Shown here piece by piece: positions 1 through 15,435 of a stretch of 64,000 bases of DNA. A program made the position numbers and the translations under genes. The notes under the pieces are model-generated. The model saw only the letters and a list, made by a program, of their open reading frames with translations. It did no database searches and was not told where the DNA came from. The stretch is from NCBI GenBank assembly GCA_024516035.1, contig CM044961.1:10122094-10186093 (forward strand). The letters run 5' to 3'. This DNA comes from Bactericera cockerelli. Its lineage: Eukaryota; Arthropoda; Insecta; Hemiptera; Triozidae. How positions within the stretch are numbered: the first letter of the stretch is position 1; each line of letters starts with the position of its first letter.

Positions 1-69
1 TCGTGTGTTGTTTACACCAGATTTTTTTTCTCTCTGGAACACTAACCAACACATTTAAAAGTACCAAAC

Positions 70-270
70 TTTTTTTTTAATTTAGGCTTAACTTCGTAAA
101 AGTCTATTTACCAACACGGGGGTGTTACCCTCCAATCGTAGGAAACTCACAAACCTGCTACCTACATTAACCTCACCCAGACTGGGTTGGGCCGGAATGG
201 CAGCATCACGAAGTTTTGACCTCGCTGAACATTGCTTAACTTGGGTAATCTTACGAGAACCGGTGATTTG
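70..270 (-). repeat. 5S-rRNA-derived SINE, degenerate copy
   Basis: On the minus strand it reads from a 5S-like head (ACCGGTTCTCGTAAGATTACC, then AAGTTAAGCAATGTTCAGCGAGG) into the body CCCAGTCTGGGTGAGGTTAATG and the tail GGAGGGTAACACCCCCGTG. It ends in a run of A (T70-T78 on the plus strand). The segment before the A run differs from other copies, so the 3' end is rearranged or diverged. Confidence 0.75.
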
Positions 271-924
271 TATAAGTATTCTTACAAATTCATAATGCAG
301 TTTATCACACCTACTCCATTTACATCACTATACAGTAGTTGTAAAGTAAACTGTCTAAGTCTTAAGACAATACATATTTACATAATACAATATACTCATC
401 TGATAGTTATGTTAAACAAATCCAAATAATGTACTACAACATAATAGTTAGGGAGGCATTGTAAACATGGAATAGTATGCACACGGAAAAGTCTGTGGAG
501 TGTTGCAGACAAATACCGGAAAATATAAGTATACTATCATACTCTTAGCAGATTAATAGATAGGCAGGATCTAGTGAAGAAAATGTGGAGGAAGAACGAG
601 TTTTTTTGGTAAGAAAAAAAAACAAAAAACAACAAGATTTGTTAAAGGAAAAATCAAACTATGGTAAAGTTGAGAAAAGTTCAAGTTAAAGAAAAGTAGG
701 AGAAATCCGAAATTCATCCAGTTGGTTGGGTAGGTAGCATTAGAATCACGGTCAACTAGGGGCACCTACATAAGTATTCTGAAACTGTAGGTAAAACTGC
801 ACCTATTTTATTATTATTGAATACGTTATTAGAAGTACAAACAAAATAATAATGAAAACAAAGAAATTACGAAATGGATAATAATAAAAACAAGGAAAAA
901 AGAAAATACATTAATACAATTCGT
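271..924. other. AT-rich intronic spacer, nothing recognised
   Basis: AT-rich sequence with A-rich patches (around 600-690 and 790-910). The open frames here are short and of low complexity. I see no splice-bounded exon, RNA gene or repeat copy. Confidence 0.6.
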
Positions 925-1056
925 TGGAAGAGAATGCCGTTGGCATTAGCACCGCCCTTGATCAAGTTTTGTTCTGTTAATTTTAATTTCTATGTATGTA
1001 TATATTCTATGTTATTTGTAAATAAAACTTGATCCAACATGTTTAATAATTCGGTA
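925..1056 (+). repeat. LINE 3'-end family, copy 1
   Basis: Begins with TTGGAAGAGAATGCCG, continues with GGCATTAGCACCGCCCTTGATCAAG and closes with AATAAAACTTGATCC. The same order of blocks appears reversed at 25697-25829 and 35815-35985, and split at 38045-38700. The head (GGTTGGGTGGAAGAGATTGCCG type) and the AATAAA-containing tail followed by AT-rich simple repeats resemble 3' ends of CR1/Jockey-type LINEs of insects; that assignment is from memory of family style, not a search. A second head fragment in opposite orientation lies at 1070-1106. Confidence 0.6.
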
Positions 1057-1186
1057 TTATTGGGGTTATTATCTATGGCAATCTCTTCCACCCAACCCTT
1101 TAGTTAGTTAAATAACTATCTTTCTTAGTTAAATGAATTTTCTACGTATTGCAAACCCAGCAAGTCCTGTAACATATTCCTCTATA

Positions 1187-1626
1187 TAGGGTGGTCCAGA
1201 AAGTTTGCACCAAAATGATAGGGGTAATAAAAGAGACCATTTCCAACAAAAATATTCCCGGACATTCTCCTTTATTTTTTGTCGTTTTCAAAATGGCGGC
1301 CAAAACGTGTGTTTTTCAAATACGTGCGTTCAGAACCTTGACAGCCTAAATGAGCATGAACATTAAAACATTGAACGGGTTAGTTTAACTTATTTTAATT
1401 AAAATTTTATTCTCAATTCAAAAAAGCAATCCGTTTTTTTCTAGGTGGTACAGAAAAAATTAAAAAAATCAAAAGCCAAACCAAAGTCGGAATATTGAAA
1501 AACACACTTTTGGCCGCCATTTTGAAAACGACAAAAAATAAAGGAAAATGTCCGGGAATATTTTTGTTGGAAATGGTCTCTTTTATTACCCCTATCATTT
1601 TGGTGCAAACTTTCTGGACCACCCTG
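1187..1626. mobile_element. Foldback MITE with 135-bp terminal inverted repeats
   Basis: The left arm (1187-1321) and right arm (1492-1626) are near-identical inverted copies: GGGTGGTCCAGAAAGTTTGC at the left mirrors GCAAACTTTCTGGACCACCC at the right, with only a handful of mismatches over about 130 bases. Both ends are flanked by TA (1185-1186 and 1627-1628), the target duplication of Tc1/mariner-type transposons. The 170-bp centre is AT-rich and codes for nothing. Open frames read across both arms, but they mirror each other and are by-products of the palindrome. The high arm identity suggests a fairly young insertion. Confidence 0.9.
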
Positions 1627-4500
1627 TATACCGAGCACAAACTGCCGTACAAGTCTATTTACCAACGGAAAGAGTACACAACAAGCAAAACATGAACCAT
1701 AAGTATATAGAAACACAAACGAAACATACATAGAACCTAAGTACATACATAGCTATAGGAAAACACTTTGATGCACAACAATGGGGCGATAAATTATCCA
1801 ACTAAAAGAGCTTTAAAATTAACGTGTGGATAGGTTGGGAAACTTTAGATGCAGCCTTGGCCGGAGGGAAATTTGAGAAAGAGAAGTGGAAAAGGACGCA
1901 GAGAAAGTTGAGAAAGGGAGGAGAAGAACATTTGATAATAGGAGGGGAGGAGGAAATCTTAGAAGGAGAGAAGAAGGATTTTTGAAAATGGGAGAAGGAA
2001 TTCGGAAAAGGAGAACAGAAGAGGAATCAACTTTAGTGGGAGGGAAAAAGAGGAACCTGCGAAAGAAGAGGTGGTGGAAGAAATACTCTGAAAGGGAGAC
2101 TTTGTTCACAAGGTTGTGATGTTTATGCGAGAGAGTTTGGAGTTTCAGGAAGCTCCTTTTAGAACTCTTGATGCGAGTCCCTTACTCCATATGCTCTTTT
2201 CTCTTGCTACGGGGAACTTTCCTGCCAAATAGAACTTTCCTTTCCTGGCATGCCTTGTTGGATGTTTTCTAGTGGAGGAAGGAGGCATAGAAGTGAGGCA
2301 TCTGAGAAAATGGGAATATTAACAGGAAAGTTTGGCGCGAAATTTTCGTTTCCCATATCCCATATGGATGAAGAAATTTACCGAACCGAGGTGTTCTTGC
2401 CTAAGCATACAAATAAAAGGCCGCGCTTTGCTAATTAGTACATAATTATCATATGAACATTGAACATATACAAAACTCTGTAACTTTTGTACTCGTATCT
2501 TTATTATTTGTTAGGATTTCTTCCTATAACAAATTTGTTACACCTTTGAACATAAATAAAGCAATTTGATATACCGTGGAATTTTCCCTATAACTTTTGT
2601 TCATCAGATATGCTTTTTGAGACTGTCGACTCCTGATTATTCTCATGTCTGGACAAAATTCACTCAATACTGACAATTTTAATGATATCTATCAGTCAAT
2701 CAACACAGAAATGTGAGAAGTTCTCCTAGATGTATAAAGCTAAGCTGAATAATTGTTCCTTTGAGTCTGTTTTGTTTTATATCAAATTGACCATCCTGTA
2801 TGCGAAGGACGAAGGAGCTCTGTTATTGTGCATAAAAAGTCAGATGTTTTAATTACATGTAAATTGTTCTGGTCATTGCGTCACATAATTTTCCCCTCAG
2901 TACAATTCGAAGTTACATCTCTATTTTCTCATTGCAAGCATACAAAAAAAAAAAATCTTGCATACATATTGACTGCAGTGCTGCACTCGTGTTATACATA
3001 GTTATTTAAAATAATAAATCTTGTATTACACATTATGCATAATGTCTGTCCTATACTCTGTAATAGTCTTAGGTCTATGTCAAACTTGACTTAAAAACAC
3101 AATTTTTTAAATTACGTTATACAAAAATGCTAACAAGGGTGTTAGAAAGCTAGTTGTATTTACAATAAGACACTTGCATTAGAATGAAAAAACAAGAAAT
3201 GGTTAAAAATTTCATGGGATTGAAAGAGAGAGAGAAAAAATAACAATTGGGTCTTTTGTGATAGTTGTTGTGCAATTTCTCTTTCTTTTGTGTGTTAATT
3301 TTTTGTGCATTTCCTTTAAAAATTCAGGATTGGCTTTGTAAAATCAACTTTTATGTCAGGGTTGGTCTAGTATAAATTTTAAATCCATGAATTTTATTGT
3401 TTCTAATATTGAGACAGTTCATGAAGTCATGGAATACAATTATTTTGTTATCTCAATATTTAGAATTTTTTTTTATAATAAATAAAAATATGTTTTACAT
3501 GTTATTGATGATTAAAAATTCTTTCCAGTTCGTCAGAACAGTCAGTATCTAAGGACCAGAGTATCTGGCTTATTTTAACATTAGTCCTGTTTCATAATTT
3601 GGATCTACTTATAAGTTATAGTTGACAATGTTCTCCTAGCTGGAATCAGCTTTGATGTTCTTTTTGTTCTTTCTTCTCCAAACATTCTAGAGGTTTTTTT
3701 CAACCATCTTTTATGTTGGTCATCTAACTATCATAATATTATTATTACTGAGTATCATAACTATCATAATATTATTATTTACAATCATCCTTATCATCAT
3801 GCTCTCCTAGTCTTTTATTGTGTCTTATTTAATTCCATCTTCACATGAGATCAATTCGTTTGATTTTTTTATGCAAAGTATTTCTTACAATTTACAATTG
3901 ACCTTTTTAAATTGAAAACAAAACGAAATTTCTTTTTATAGAGGAAACGAAGTGCTTTGTTTTAATGCAATCTATGTCAATTGAATTCGGAAACGCTTTT
4001 TAGTACATAAGAACCTTGAAATTTCTCGGATATCATTCATGTATTTGTTATTCGATGTGTTTTTTTGTAGATCTATTTAATATGTCATTGTGTTGACTAC
4101 ACATACGAACAGCTCTTCCGGAATTTGGAGACATTGTTTTCATTCATTTGATTTTTACTGTCAAGAATCTTCAATTGTTTTATTTTTTTTAGGTGTATAC
4201 AATATTTTCTTCTAGATCTATTATTTCATCTATTTCCCTTGCCTCTCTACAAGGATGTAGGTTTAACTAGATTTTTATACAAAGCAGCCTAAAATAAATA
4301 AAAATGGGAAGAAAATTAAAAATATTCGGAGTCCCCAAAATTATCAGAAAAAAAAACTTCAAAGAAGTGACAAAGTGAAGAACAAAATCTAACATGGGAT
4401 AGAAAGAAAATATATCACCCCCATAACCACTTTCTATAAATGTATCAATATACATGCTTATATTTTTTTCTTTCCAAAGAAAAAAAACAAATAGGAAGTG
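1627..4500. other. AT-rich intronic DNA with one purine-rich patch
   Basis: A GA-rich patch lies at 1860-2100 and gives spurious open frames on both strands. The remainder is AT-rich. A short tandem pair (ATCATAACTATCATAATATT type) lies around 3727-3775. No exon, transposon end or RNA gene is recognised. Confidence 0.6.
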
Positions 4501-4531
4501 GGAGGTGAAATTAGACACGAAATACGGCGTC

Positions 4532-4577
4532 TGATGGATGAGATCTTGGGAGACTCATCCCCAGAGCTCATCCATCA
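4532..4577. repeat. Short inverted repeat (11-bp arms)
   Basis: TGATGGATGAG (4532-4542) is mirrored by CTCATCCATCA (4567-4577), and the bases inside can extend the stem (CTTGGG against CCCCAG). It sits in a GC-richer island (about 4500-4640) of the intron. Function unknown. Confidence 0.5.
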
Positions 4578-4579
4578 AA

Positions 4580-5520
4580 AGAATAGAACACCTCCTCGCA
4601 TGACGGTTTGTTATCCCAGTGATCGCTTTTAAATTATCTTTCCTTCTCTATTCACCTCCTTTCTCCTCTCCAATTCTGCTTCTCCTCTCCAAATCTTAGG
4701 AGTTTTTCGTTCTGTATCTTTTCCTTTTAGTATTGATTTATCTACGTCGCCCATGTTCTTTTTTGGTAATTACTACATTTTTTCTTATTCTTCATCTTGC
4801 TGTCTCTCTCTGTTGTTATTATGCCCTTTTCGCTTTCGATAATTATCATTCTAACACTGTTTTCTCTTCAAAATTTCCTCCGTTATCTTTTCACTTACAT
4901 TTATTTTCACATCAAAACGTTTGATTTTACCTTTTTGTCACTCAACATCATCACACCTTTTCTGTCTCTCATTTACTCTTCATCTCACCACGATTCATCG
5001 AGTAGTCAATACTGCATCTTACTTTTTGTGAACTCCGATTTTCCAAGGTTTTTCCTTTCTCTATGTGTTTTTCATTTTTTTCTTTGTTTGTTTCTTTAAT
5101 CCTCTTTATTTTCTCTTTTTAACACCATTTTCACTTCATATCTTTCCGTATATCTTTCTCCCTTTTGTTTCTCTCCATCTCCCTACCTGGTCCATGCTAA
5201 ACTCCCCAACTTACCACTCACTCTATCTTGCGTTATGTGTCTTTCGCATTTTCCTTTCGAGCGTTTCGTTTTCTTTGCTATTGAGTATTCGATGTGTGTT
5301 CTCCCAATTCTTTGTGTGTTTAGATGGGATTATCCTCTAATCTTTTATCGCGTAATCTGGTTCCATCCATCTTTTGAATCTAGGGTGTTATGTATGGTTT
5401 ATATGTTATTTAGTTTTCGGTTGTGTTGTTTTTCTTTCCGGATTGACTTACAGGGTGTATACATATTATGTTATACATTAGATCGAACTTTGTTTTATTT
5501 GTATATTTCTAGTAAAGCTA
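4580..5520. other. Pyrimidine-rich intronic tract
   Basis: About 900 bases dominated by T and C on the plus strand. The open frames through it are phenylalanine/leucine/serine-rich artefacts of composition. No exon recognised. Confidence 0.6.
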
Positions 5521-5526
5521 GCATAC

Positions 5527-5572
5527 ATGGTACATCAACAGATTCAAGAGTGATGTATTGTTGATGTACCAT
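5527..5572. repeat. Perfect 14-bp hairpin
   Basis: ATGGTACATCAACA (5527-5540) and its exact reverse complement TGTTGATGTACCAT (5559-5572) are separated by 18 bases. The stem is too short for a typical pre-miRNA, and the flanking bases do not obviously extend it. Confidence 0.6.
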
Positions 5573-7230
5573 TATTTGTTTTTCTTTTTAGAAATAGTAA
5601 ATTGAAATTAAAATAAATTAACTATGTACCTATGTATGTTTTTCTATACTATCCATATTATAAACAATATTATCCATCTTGGAAACCGAAAAATTGCATA
5701 GGGAGTTTGCATTGTGAGGTGAATGAGTTTAAAAAAATTCTGTTTGTTAAACCTTTAGGTTAATCAGATTTAGCGTTGATGATTTCCAGCAGTGACTTCT
5801 ACCATCAAGTCCCTCGTTGGATTTTTTCTCTGTCGAGTAGGTCTTTAAAGAAGAAAAAATCTCCACCTGATTTTTTGTACTTAAAATCATTTGAAAATAA
5901 AATAAAATGATAAAACTTGTCCATTTGGAAAACTTCTTCTTTCTGAAGAGAGTATTTATTGAAAACGTTTGAGTGTCACCCAGTATTCTCAAAGAAACAG
6001 ACGATCAAAGCTCGACTCAATCTAATCTTCTCCATCGCTCGGGCAAGATTGATTCCCAAGATTGGTGAAAAATACTTCTGTCAAAATTGTCTGACACGTG
6101 ACGAGGACTAATGATGGCGGGATCCCTACAGGATTCGGGGGCCCAGAGGGATCTTCAATTGATCTTGATCATTCCTGATGGGATTTTGATGGGTCATTTT
6201 TTATGGTTCAGGATTTCAAAAGTTTTCGTTTGTTTGTGGATCCTAATTTTAAAAGTGGGCGTTACTAAAGTGCGGAGACGCCTGACGCCAGAACAGTTGG
6301 TTTGGTGTCGAGATGAGGGACGAAGATTTATACAAATAAAAGTATCAACCAAAGCATTAACAGAGAGCAGAAAATCGTATAATATTGACCTTTTTTATTG
6401 GTATTGTTCCGTAAAAGGTGGATAGAAAAATTTATGATTAGATTACAATAATAGTAAAGATTATTCTCTGTCATTCGCATATACATAATATTTATCATTA
6501 CAATATTTTCATAGATATGATTGTAATATTGTCATCCTAGCAGGGAAAGGTAGAAAAATAAAATCAGTCCAAGTAAGAAATTATGAAAACTAACCAGGCA
6601 CTCTACATTTCGGGTATACATTCATCATCAAATAATGCTTTTGACTAATAACGTTACACACTAATGTGCTTTAGCTACTGAGGTCACATTATTGTTCCTT
6701 GTGTCGCTGTGTTTATTTAGTCCTATTTAAGATGGAGATAAAAATTACTAAGGAGTCCGACAGTTACCCGATCTCCAATGGACCGTGACTAAACAGAACC
6801 ATTTTAATAAAGAGTGACAGTAGAGTTAAAGATCCACTAGTATTAGTTCCAACCATATCAAATGCTTGATTGAAATCAATTAGTGGGCAAGAAAAAATTA
6901 GTAAGCAAGATGGCGTAAATGACTTCTCTTCTCTCTCTCTCTCTCCCTCTTCTTTTCAAAATGTGTATCTTATAGTTCGTTCCATTATTTTGATAATTAA
7001 TTTTGAAAGTTTTGAAACCCACAAATTTCAAAAAACTAATAATGGGAGATATATCAACTACCAATAACAAAAAAAAATATAAAAAATCCATGTTAAACAT
7101 GTTAAAAGTGCAAAGAAACTGAGCTAAAAAGTTTATTGTGTTTTTCATGTACTTTATGTTTGTGCATTACTTGCAACAGTAACAAAATTTCAAAAAGTCT
7201 TACATTATTAAAAAAATAAGGAATAAGGTC
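5573..7230. other. Intronic DNA with one GC-richer island
   Basis: Mostly AT-rich. A more balanced island at about 5995-6330 contains two TGATC-rich segments and a TTTTTTATGG block. It stays open for about 100 codons on the plus strand but matches no family I know. It may be a conserved noncoding block; only cross-species alignment would tell. Confidence 0.4.
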
Positions 7231-7256
7231 TTACATTAGGAAATGAAGTCTTCGCC

Positions 7257-7367
7257 ATGGCCTACAGAGAACTCATCAATCACCTGCCAAGGTGTTCTGT
7301 CACAGGATTCCAGTGGCGAGGCGATGATAGTGTGATGAAGCTAAAGGATTTGCAGAGGGCTCTTTGA
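7257..7367 (+). CDS. Possible small ORF or unrecognised exon, 36 codons
   Basis: A frame opens about 35 bases before ATG 7257 and runs to TGA 7365. It encodes a balanced peptide starting MAYRELINHLPRC and ending MKLKDLQRAL. Composition is near 50% GC inside a strongly AT-rich intron, and the residue mix is protein-like rather than low complexity. No family is recognised and there is no proven splice site. Alternatives are a relic of a transposon ORF, a small peptide gene inside the Antp intron, or chance. Treat as a candidate only. Confidence 0.22.
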   Translation: MAYRELINHLPRCSVTGFQWRGDDSVMKLKDLQRAL

Positions 7368-7369
7368 TC

Positions 7370-7917
7370 TTAGGTCTTACCTATCTTTTTTGAATTTGCG
7401 TTATTTGTCTTAGCACTAATTTTATTAGACTAAAAATTTTCAGGTGTTGTAGACTAATGTCCACTAATATGAAATTGGTTTTACGACTTTTATAGCTATG
7501 TTACGGAATAAATTAAAGCTTCGATTTTTTTTTATGACTGTGATCATTTTCTATCTTGAAAACTTGGCTCAGAGATCAGAGAAAATGTACATGGGCTTTG
7601 GTCTCGAGTTCGAGTCAGAAGTTACATACATTGACAATCTTGACATATCTGCCATAGATACTAAATAACATTAAAGTGATCACATTGATAACAAAAGAGA
7701 GATTGACAGAAATTGGAAACCCATATTTGTACTTAGAACTTCAAAGAGAAATAAACCAGATAAAAATTCCCAACAGTAAATACAAACTATACATTCGGAA
7801 ATCCTTCTCTGGTCTGCCATAGTGTGCGGCCATGAGTTCCAATCCAGCTGATTGGTTACGGTTCTACTCTGGGCACTCAGAATCTTCGGGTCCATGATTC
7901 AAACCCCGCGGAGAGTA
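7370..7917. other. Intronic DNA with tRNA-like relics
   Basis: Two weak B-box-like blocks are visible (near 7598-7612, GAGTTCGAGTC, and near 7885-7905, GATTCAAACCCC). They suggest very old tRNA-derived SINE fragments. Nothing else is recognised. Confidence 0.35.
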
Positions 7918-7926
7918 AATGAGAGA

Positions 7927-7984
<58 letters not shown>
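7918..7984. repeat. (GA)n microsatellite
   Basis: More than 60 bases of almost pure GA dinucleotides, directly in the Antp intron. GAGA tracts can bind GAGA factor/Trl in insects, but nothing here proves such a role. Confidence 0.95.
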
Positions 7985-7987
<3 letters not shown>

Positions 7988-8099
7988 GGTGTGACTAGAA
8001 CGATAGAGATGAAGAAACTAAAAGTGATTATCTATGAATTATCTTTAATTCATATTTAATTGCCCTTCTCTCTCTCTCTATCTCTCTCCGCCCTCCCTG

Positions 8100-8165
8100 G
8101 AATGATTAATGAGGCCCCCTGATTTCGTTCGGGGGTTTAATGGCGATTTAATAGCTTTAATGCTC
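8100..8165. promoter_or_regulatory. Candidate homeodomain-binding cluster (Hox/Exd type)
   Basis: TGATTAAT at 8103-8110 is the classic composite Exd/Pbx-Hox half-site arrangement. Within the next 60 bases follow TTTAATGG, CGATTTAAT and CTTTAATG, several TAAT cores in a GC-richer block with a GGCCCCC/GGGGG inverted motif. It lies about 2 kb upstream of the homeobox exon inside the Antp intron. Auto- or cross-regulation by Hox proteins is plausible but is inference; TAAT cores also arise by chance in AT-rich DNA. Confidence 0.35.
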
Positions 8166-8169
8166 AATC

Positions 8170-9230
8170 TATTTTATTTGTTTATCAAAACTTACCACTG
8201 GTTTACACGATGGTGTGTGGTTAGGATTTCAAACATAATTTGGTTCCTACTTAGTTATTTCATATCAGGCTCAAAGAATATAGAATAAATGGTTTATAAA
8301 TATGTTTTTAAGACTTCAAGTGTTATGAAATTGATTTTATGTGTTCTAGTTGAAACGAGGTACATCAATAATGGTTTAAACCAAATCATATATAGTTTTT
8401 TTTTACAATTTTTACGAGTATCTCATCATACTTACAGATATTTCCAATCTTTTCTTCCAAAGCTTTTGCTGAAATCAATAATGTATGTATGGTTATAAAA
8501 GGACATGATGAAATGGCAAGTGAACGTAATGGAGTAGCAAGGGATGATGGAAAAATGTATAAGAAGGGCTGAGAAAAAAATGTTAATCTAAAAAATACTG
8601 ACAGGAAAAAGAACAAAATAAGACGTAAGAGATTGTGAGGAGGAGAGAAGAAAGAGGAAGTAAAATGATAGACTTTGAGGAATTTCTCAATGCTTTTTTA
8701 TTTTAGTTTATTTATATTTTCCCTCCCGCCTAGCTCTTGGAGGAAATTTGTATTTCCAGAAGAAGTTCAACTTGGCGATATATTTTATCATAGAATAATG
8801 GAAATCCAAGATCTTTATTATCTCCATTGATCATCACTTAATTAAAATTATGTGAAATAACTTTCATAATCTCCTATGGTTACTTTCTGGAGTGCTAGCA
8901 AGTATAATAGAAAAGAATTTTCCAATGGCTGATTATAGGTACAATTTTCTTTTGGGACCAGTGTTGGATGATTTTTATTATGTTCATAGAGTAATGGAAA
9001 GTAATGGAGTCTGTTTAATTCAAATCAAAATTCAGATGAACACGTAATTTACCACTAGGGAATAATAGTTCTACCTTGTTTGATAAAAATTACAGGCATA
9101 CTATCATAAAGCACAGCATTTCAAAGCTTCTTCATCTTTGTCAAAACAAAACTGAGCAAGTAACAAGCCCAGAAAAAAAAGATGAATCGAAAGAAAAGAG
9201 AGAAAGAAAAAAAAAATAGGTGGAGAACAT
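8170..9230. other. AT-rich intronic DNA, nothing recognised
   Basis: AT-rich, with GA-rich patches near 8630 and 9160-9220. Open frames are short and show no family features. No repeat copy shared with the rest of the window was noticed. Confidence 0.55.
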
Positions 9231-9244
9231 AAGATGTTATATTA

Positions 9245-9370
9245 CGTCACAAGTGACGAAGATAAATGTGACTGGAGAGAGAGCGAGCGAGAGAGAAAGA
9301 AGAGAAACCTTCAAGAAATGTTTCGAGAGAAAAAAAAACCTTGGAAAAGGAAGAGAGAGAGAAAAAAAAT
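9245..9370. promoter_or_regulatory. CGTCAC palindrome beside GAGA-rich tract
   Basis: CGTCACAAGTGACG (9245-9258) is a 14-bp palindromic element whose TTACGTCAC core resembles a CRE/bZIP site. It is followed at 9275-9365 by dense GAGAG repeats with GCGAGCGAG. GAGA clusters near a Hox exon are compatible with a Polycomb/Trithorax response element or an alternative promoter, but simple-sequence expansion explains them equally well. Confidence 0.25.
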
Positions 9371-13020
<3,650 letters not shown>

Positions 13021-14430
13021 ACTTATGATTAAAATAAAATAAATAAGCAAGATTTATTGTGAGATCAAGGATTTTCTGATCTCTTCAATGTTGGCATTTG
13101 GATTGAACCATCAATTTTTTAATGTAAATTTTATAAATATTTTAATCCGTTATGATACTTATTGATTTAATACAAAATACCTCATATTATTATTACTATC
13201 TAAGTATTTCAAAAGCAAAAAACTGTAAAGTAATAAAAATAAAATTTGAAAATATCTAGTCACATAATTTTATGTTCTAATTGTTATGATTTTTTTTTTT
13301 CTCGCATGTATCATAAGATTATTTTTGCCCTCCAAAGATCTTGATTTTTTTCTCTTACTCTTGAAAAGACACTTGAATATCTTTTTCTGGACTCTATAGT
13401 TATAACTCATTATCTTAGATACATAGTGATATATCTTGAAGCAATCAAGATATAGCTTTATGACTAATATTTTATCATTAATGCCCCCCAAATCAATTGA
13501 AACGTTCTATTGGAGATCATCGTCTCATTGAATCCTGACCCGAAATGTTGTTTAATAAATAAGAAGAGCCGCACAGACTTGAGCTTCTGATATATCATTG
13601 TGTATTATAATTTCATTGAATATTCGTGAAAATGTGAATATTTTGAACCATGTGTACTCAAGAGTTTTCATATTTCCTTATTGAAAAATGGTTTGTTCAA
13701 CAATCAATGTTTATAATATAAAAAAAAACTATTTTGGTAACAATTAAGTTTACAAAATATTCATCCAAAGGTGTAAGTATTTTTACAAATTGATAAAAAA
13801 AAAAACAGCATTGTACTTTAAAAAAAATTGTCCTAAATCAGTGCTGGAGACATTCTTTTTTTACATTTTGGATAAAATAGATTTTAGAAATGAAAACTTC
13901 GAGAACTTGTAAAATGACAAACCATAGTAAGAAGAAATTTTCACAAAATTTTACTCATTATTTTCTATTCAAATATGGTAAATGTTTCATTGTATTATTG
14001 ATTTCCAGTATAAAACTTGTTAGAAATATATTAATTTAAAACTTTTTTAAACAAGAGAGATCTTTTTCTTTTCAAGTAGAATTTTCAGGACCAGAATATA
14101 TCCAAATTAGTCCGAATTCGTCCTTCAGAAAGAGACAGAATTTAGTATAAAAAAATCAGCTAAATTGTCCATCATTATTTTTCTTCCAAAGTCTAATGAA
14201 AGTGTGAATAATTATACACATACATTATTATATTATAATTTATTGGTATGCTGTGGGAATCGTTTCCTAAGAAAAAGAGATAAAAAAAACTAAGAAAAAG
14301 AGAAACCATTGCAACTTAAAAAAAAATAACAAAAAGTGAGACACAATTCCCCTGTGTATAGTGTCACATACTATGGTCAAATCACGATCTTTAACCTTCC
14401 ATTCATTCACTGGTAACCTATAAAAGCTTC
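13021..14430. other. AT-rich spacer downstream of Antp
   Basis: Very AT-rich (many A/T runs), no transposon copies, no coding-like frame. It is the last transposon-free stretch before the repeat-dense region. Confidence 0.6.
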
Positions 14431-14437
14431 TCACAAA

Positions 14438-14600
14438 CAGATAACCAGTGCGCACCTTTCAGATAACCAGTGCGCTTGGCACTGGTTATCTGTAAAGATG
14501 CGTCCACATTATGTCGATCGACAGTGTTAATACTCCAAAGCCTCGATCGACACGTCCACACAATGTCGATTGTCATATTCGACATAGTGTGGACGTACCT
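14438..14600. repeat. Complex of direct and inverted repeats
   Basis: CAGATAACCAGTGC occurs at 14438-14451 and 14460-14473, and its perfect inverse GCACTGGTTATCTG at 14479-14492 makes a 14-bp hairpin with a 5-base loop. Just downstream, CGTCCACAxxATGTCGA occurs at 14501 and 14553, and inverted at 14579-14595 (17-bp arms with 2 mismatches). This pattern suggests the end of a small foldback transposon. Confidence 0.65.
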
Positions 14601-14877
14601 TGACTTGTAAGAGCTACTCACATCAGCCTGATACCTCATCCAAGTCATCCAACTTATACTAACATAGATAATGGACGGTAGGTACCCACGTTTACTGGAC
14701 CGAAGCTTTCCATACTGGACCTTTCTCAACTTCAATAAAATTCATTGGCAATCTCTTCAGGGCTCCATGCGATACTTCTTGGTGAAAGTCAGGACTTTGA
14801 AGTTTTCTCAGGTAAATAATTGACATTCTCGATGAGGACCTTTCACAGCAATTAGTATCAAATATCACTGATTAGAT

Positions 14878-15035
14878 AAGTTACCCGGGATCAAGTCCCA
14901 GATTGGTAGAATGTAAAGTACCGTGTACTTTGGAAGTCCGGGGTGCACTCATAATATGTAGATACTAGAATCAGTAACGAAACTAACGAAGTAACTATCA
15001 ACCAGTGGAGGTATTATTAAATTCAAATAAAATAA
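14878..15035 (+). repeat. tRNA-derived SINE family D, tail relic
   Basis: Blocks GGGATCAAGTCCCAGATTGG, GTACTTTGGAAGTCCGGGGTGCACTCATA and CCAGTGGAGGTATTA follow the order of the tail of the fuller copy at 50175-50490 (TACTTGGATGTTCGGGGTCCACTCATA, CCAGTGGCGGCATTA). Degenerate. Confidence 0.5.
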
Positions 15036-15435
15036 CCCTGCTCTATATCTGAACTAAACAATTCCGTAATTAAACAATGCGTCAATGACTTTTTTATTCA
15101 AAAAGTCCAGGTCTTTCCATCCCAATCTGTTTGAGTCCCCAAAAACATTAAATTTCAAATTTCACCAAACAAAACGAGGTCAAATTTCAGATTTATATGT
15201 ATATATTTCAAGATGTTGGTCACAATAGAGATGTAGATAGAGTTCGGTGTGATAATTGATTCTCCTTTTGAGAAACTCCAATTAACCAGTCTATAATAAT
15301 GAAAGTTAAGATGCTGAGACCGCTTTTGGTACTGTTCTTATCCAAACCTTTAATACAGTTGTATCTCACTCTCACCAATTTTCTCAACTCATATTAGCCT
15401 TTTGTTTCTCCCTCAGAATCTTCCAAGTCCAAATT

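Noticed and set aside
1413..1746. Overlapping frames on both strands
   Set aside because: They fall in the inverted arms of the MITE at 1187-1626 and its flank.
5527..5572. Pre-microRNA
   Set aside because: The perfect stem is only 14 bp and the flanks do not extend it to the 22-30 bp of a miRNA precursor.
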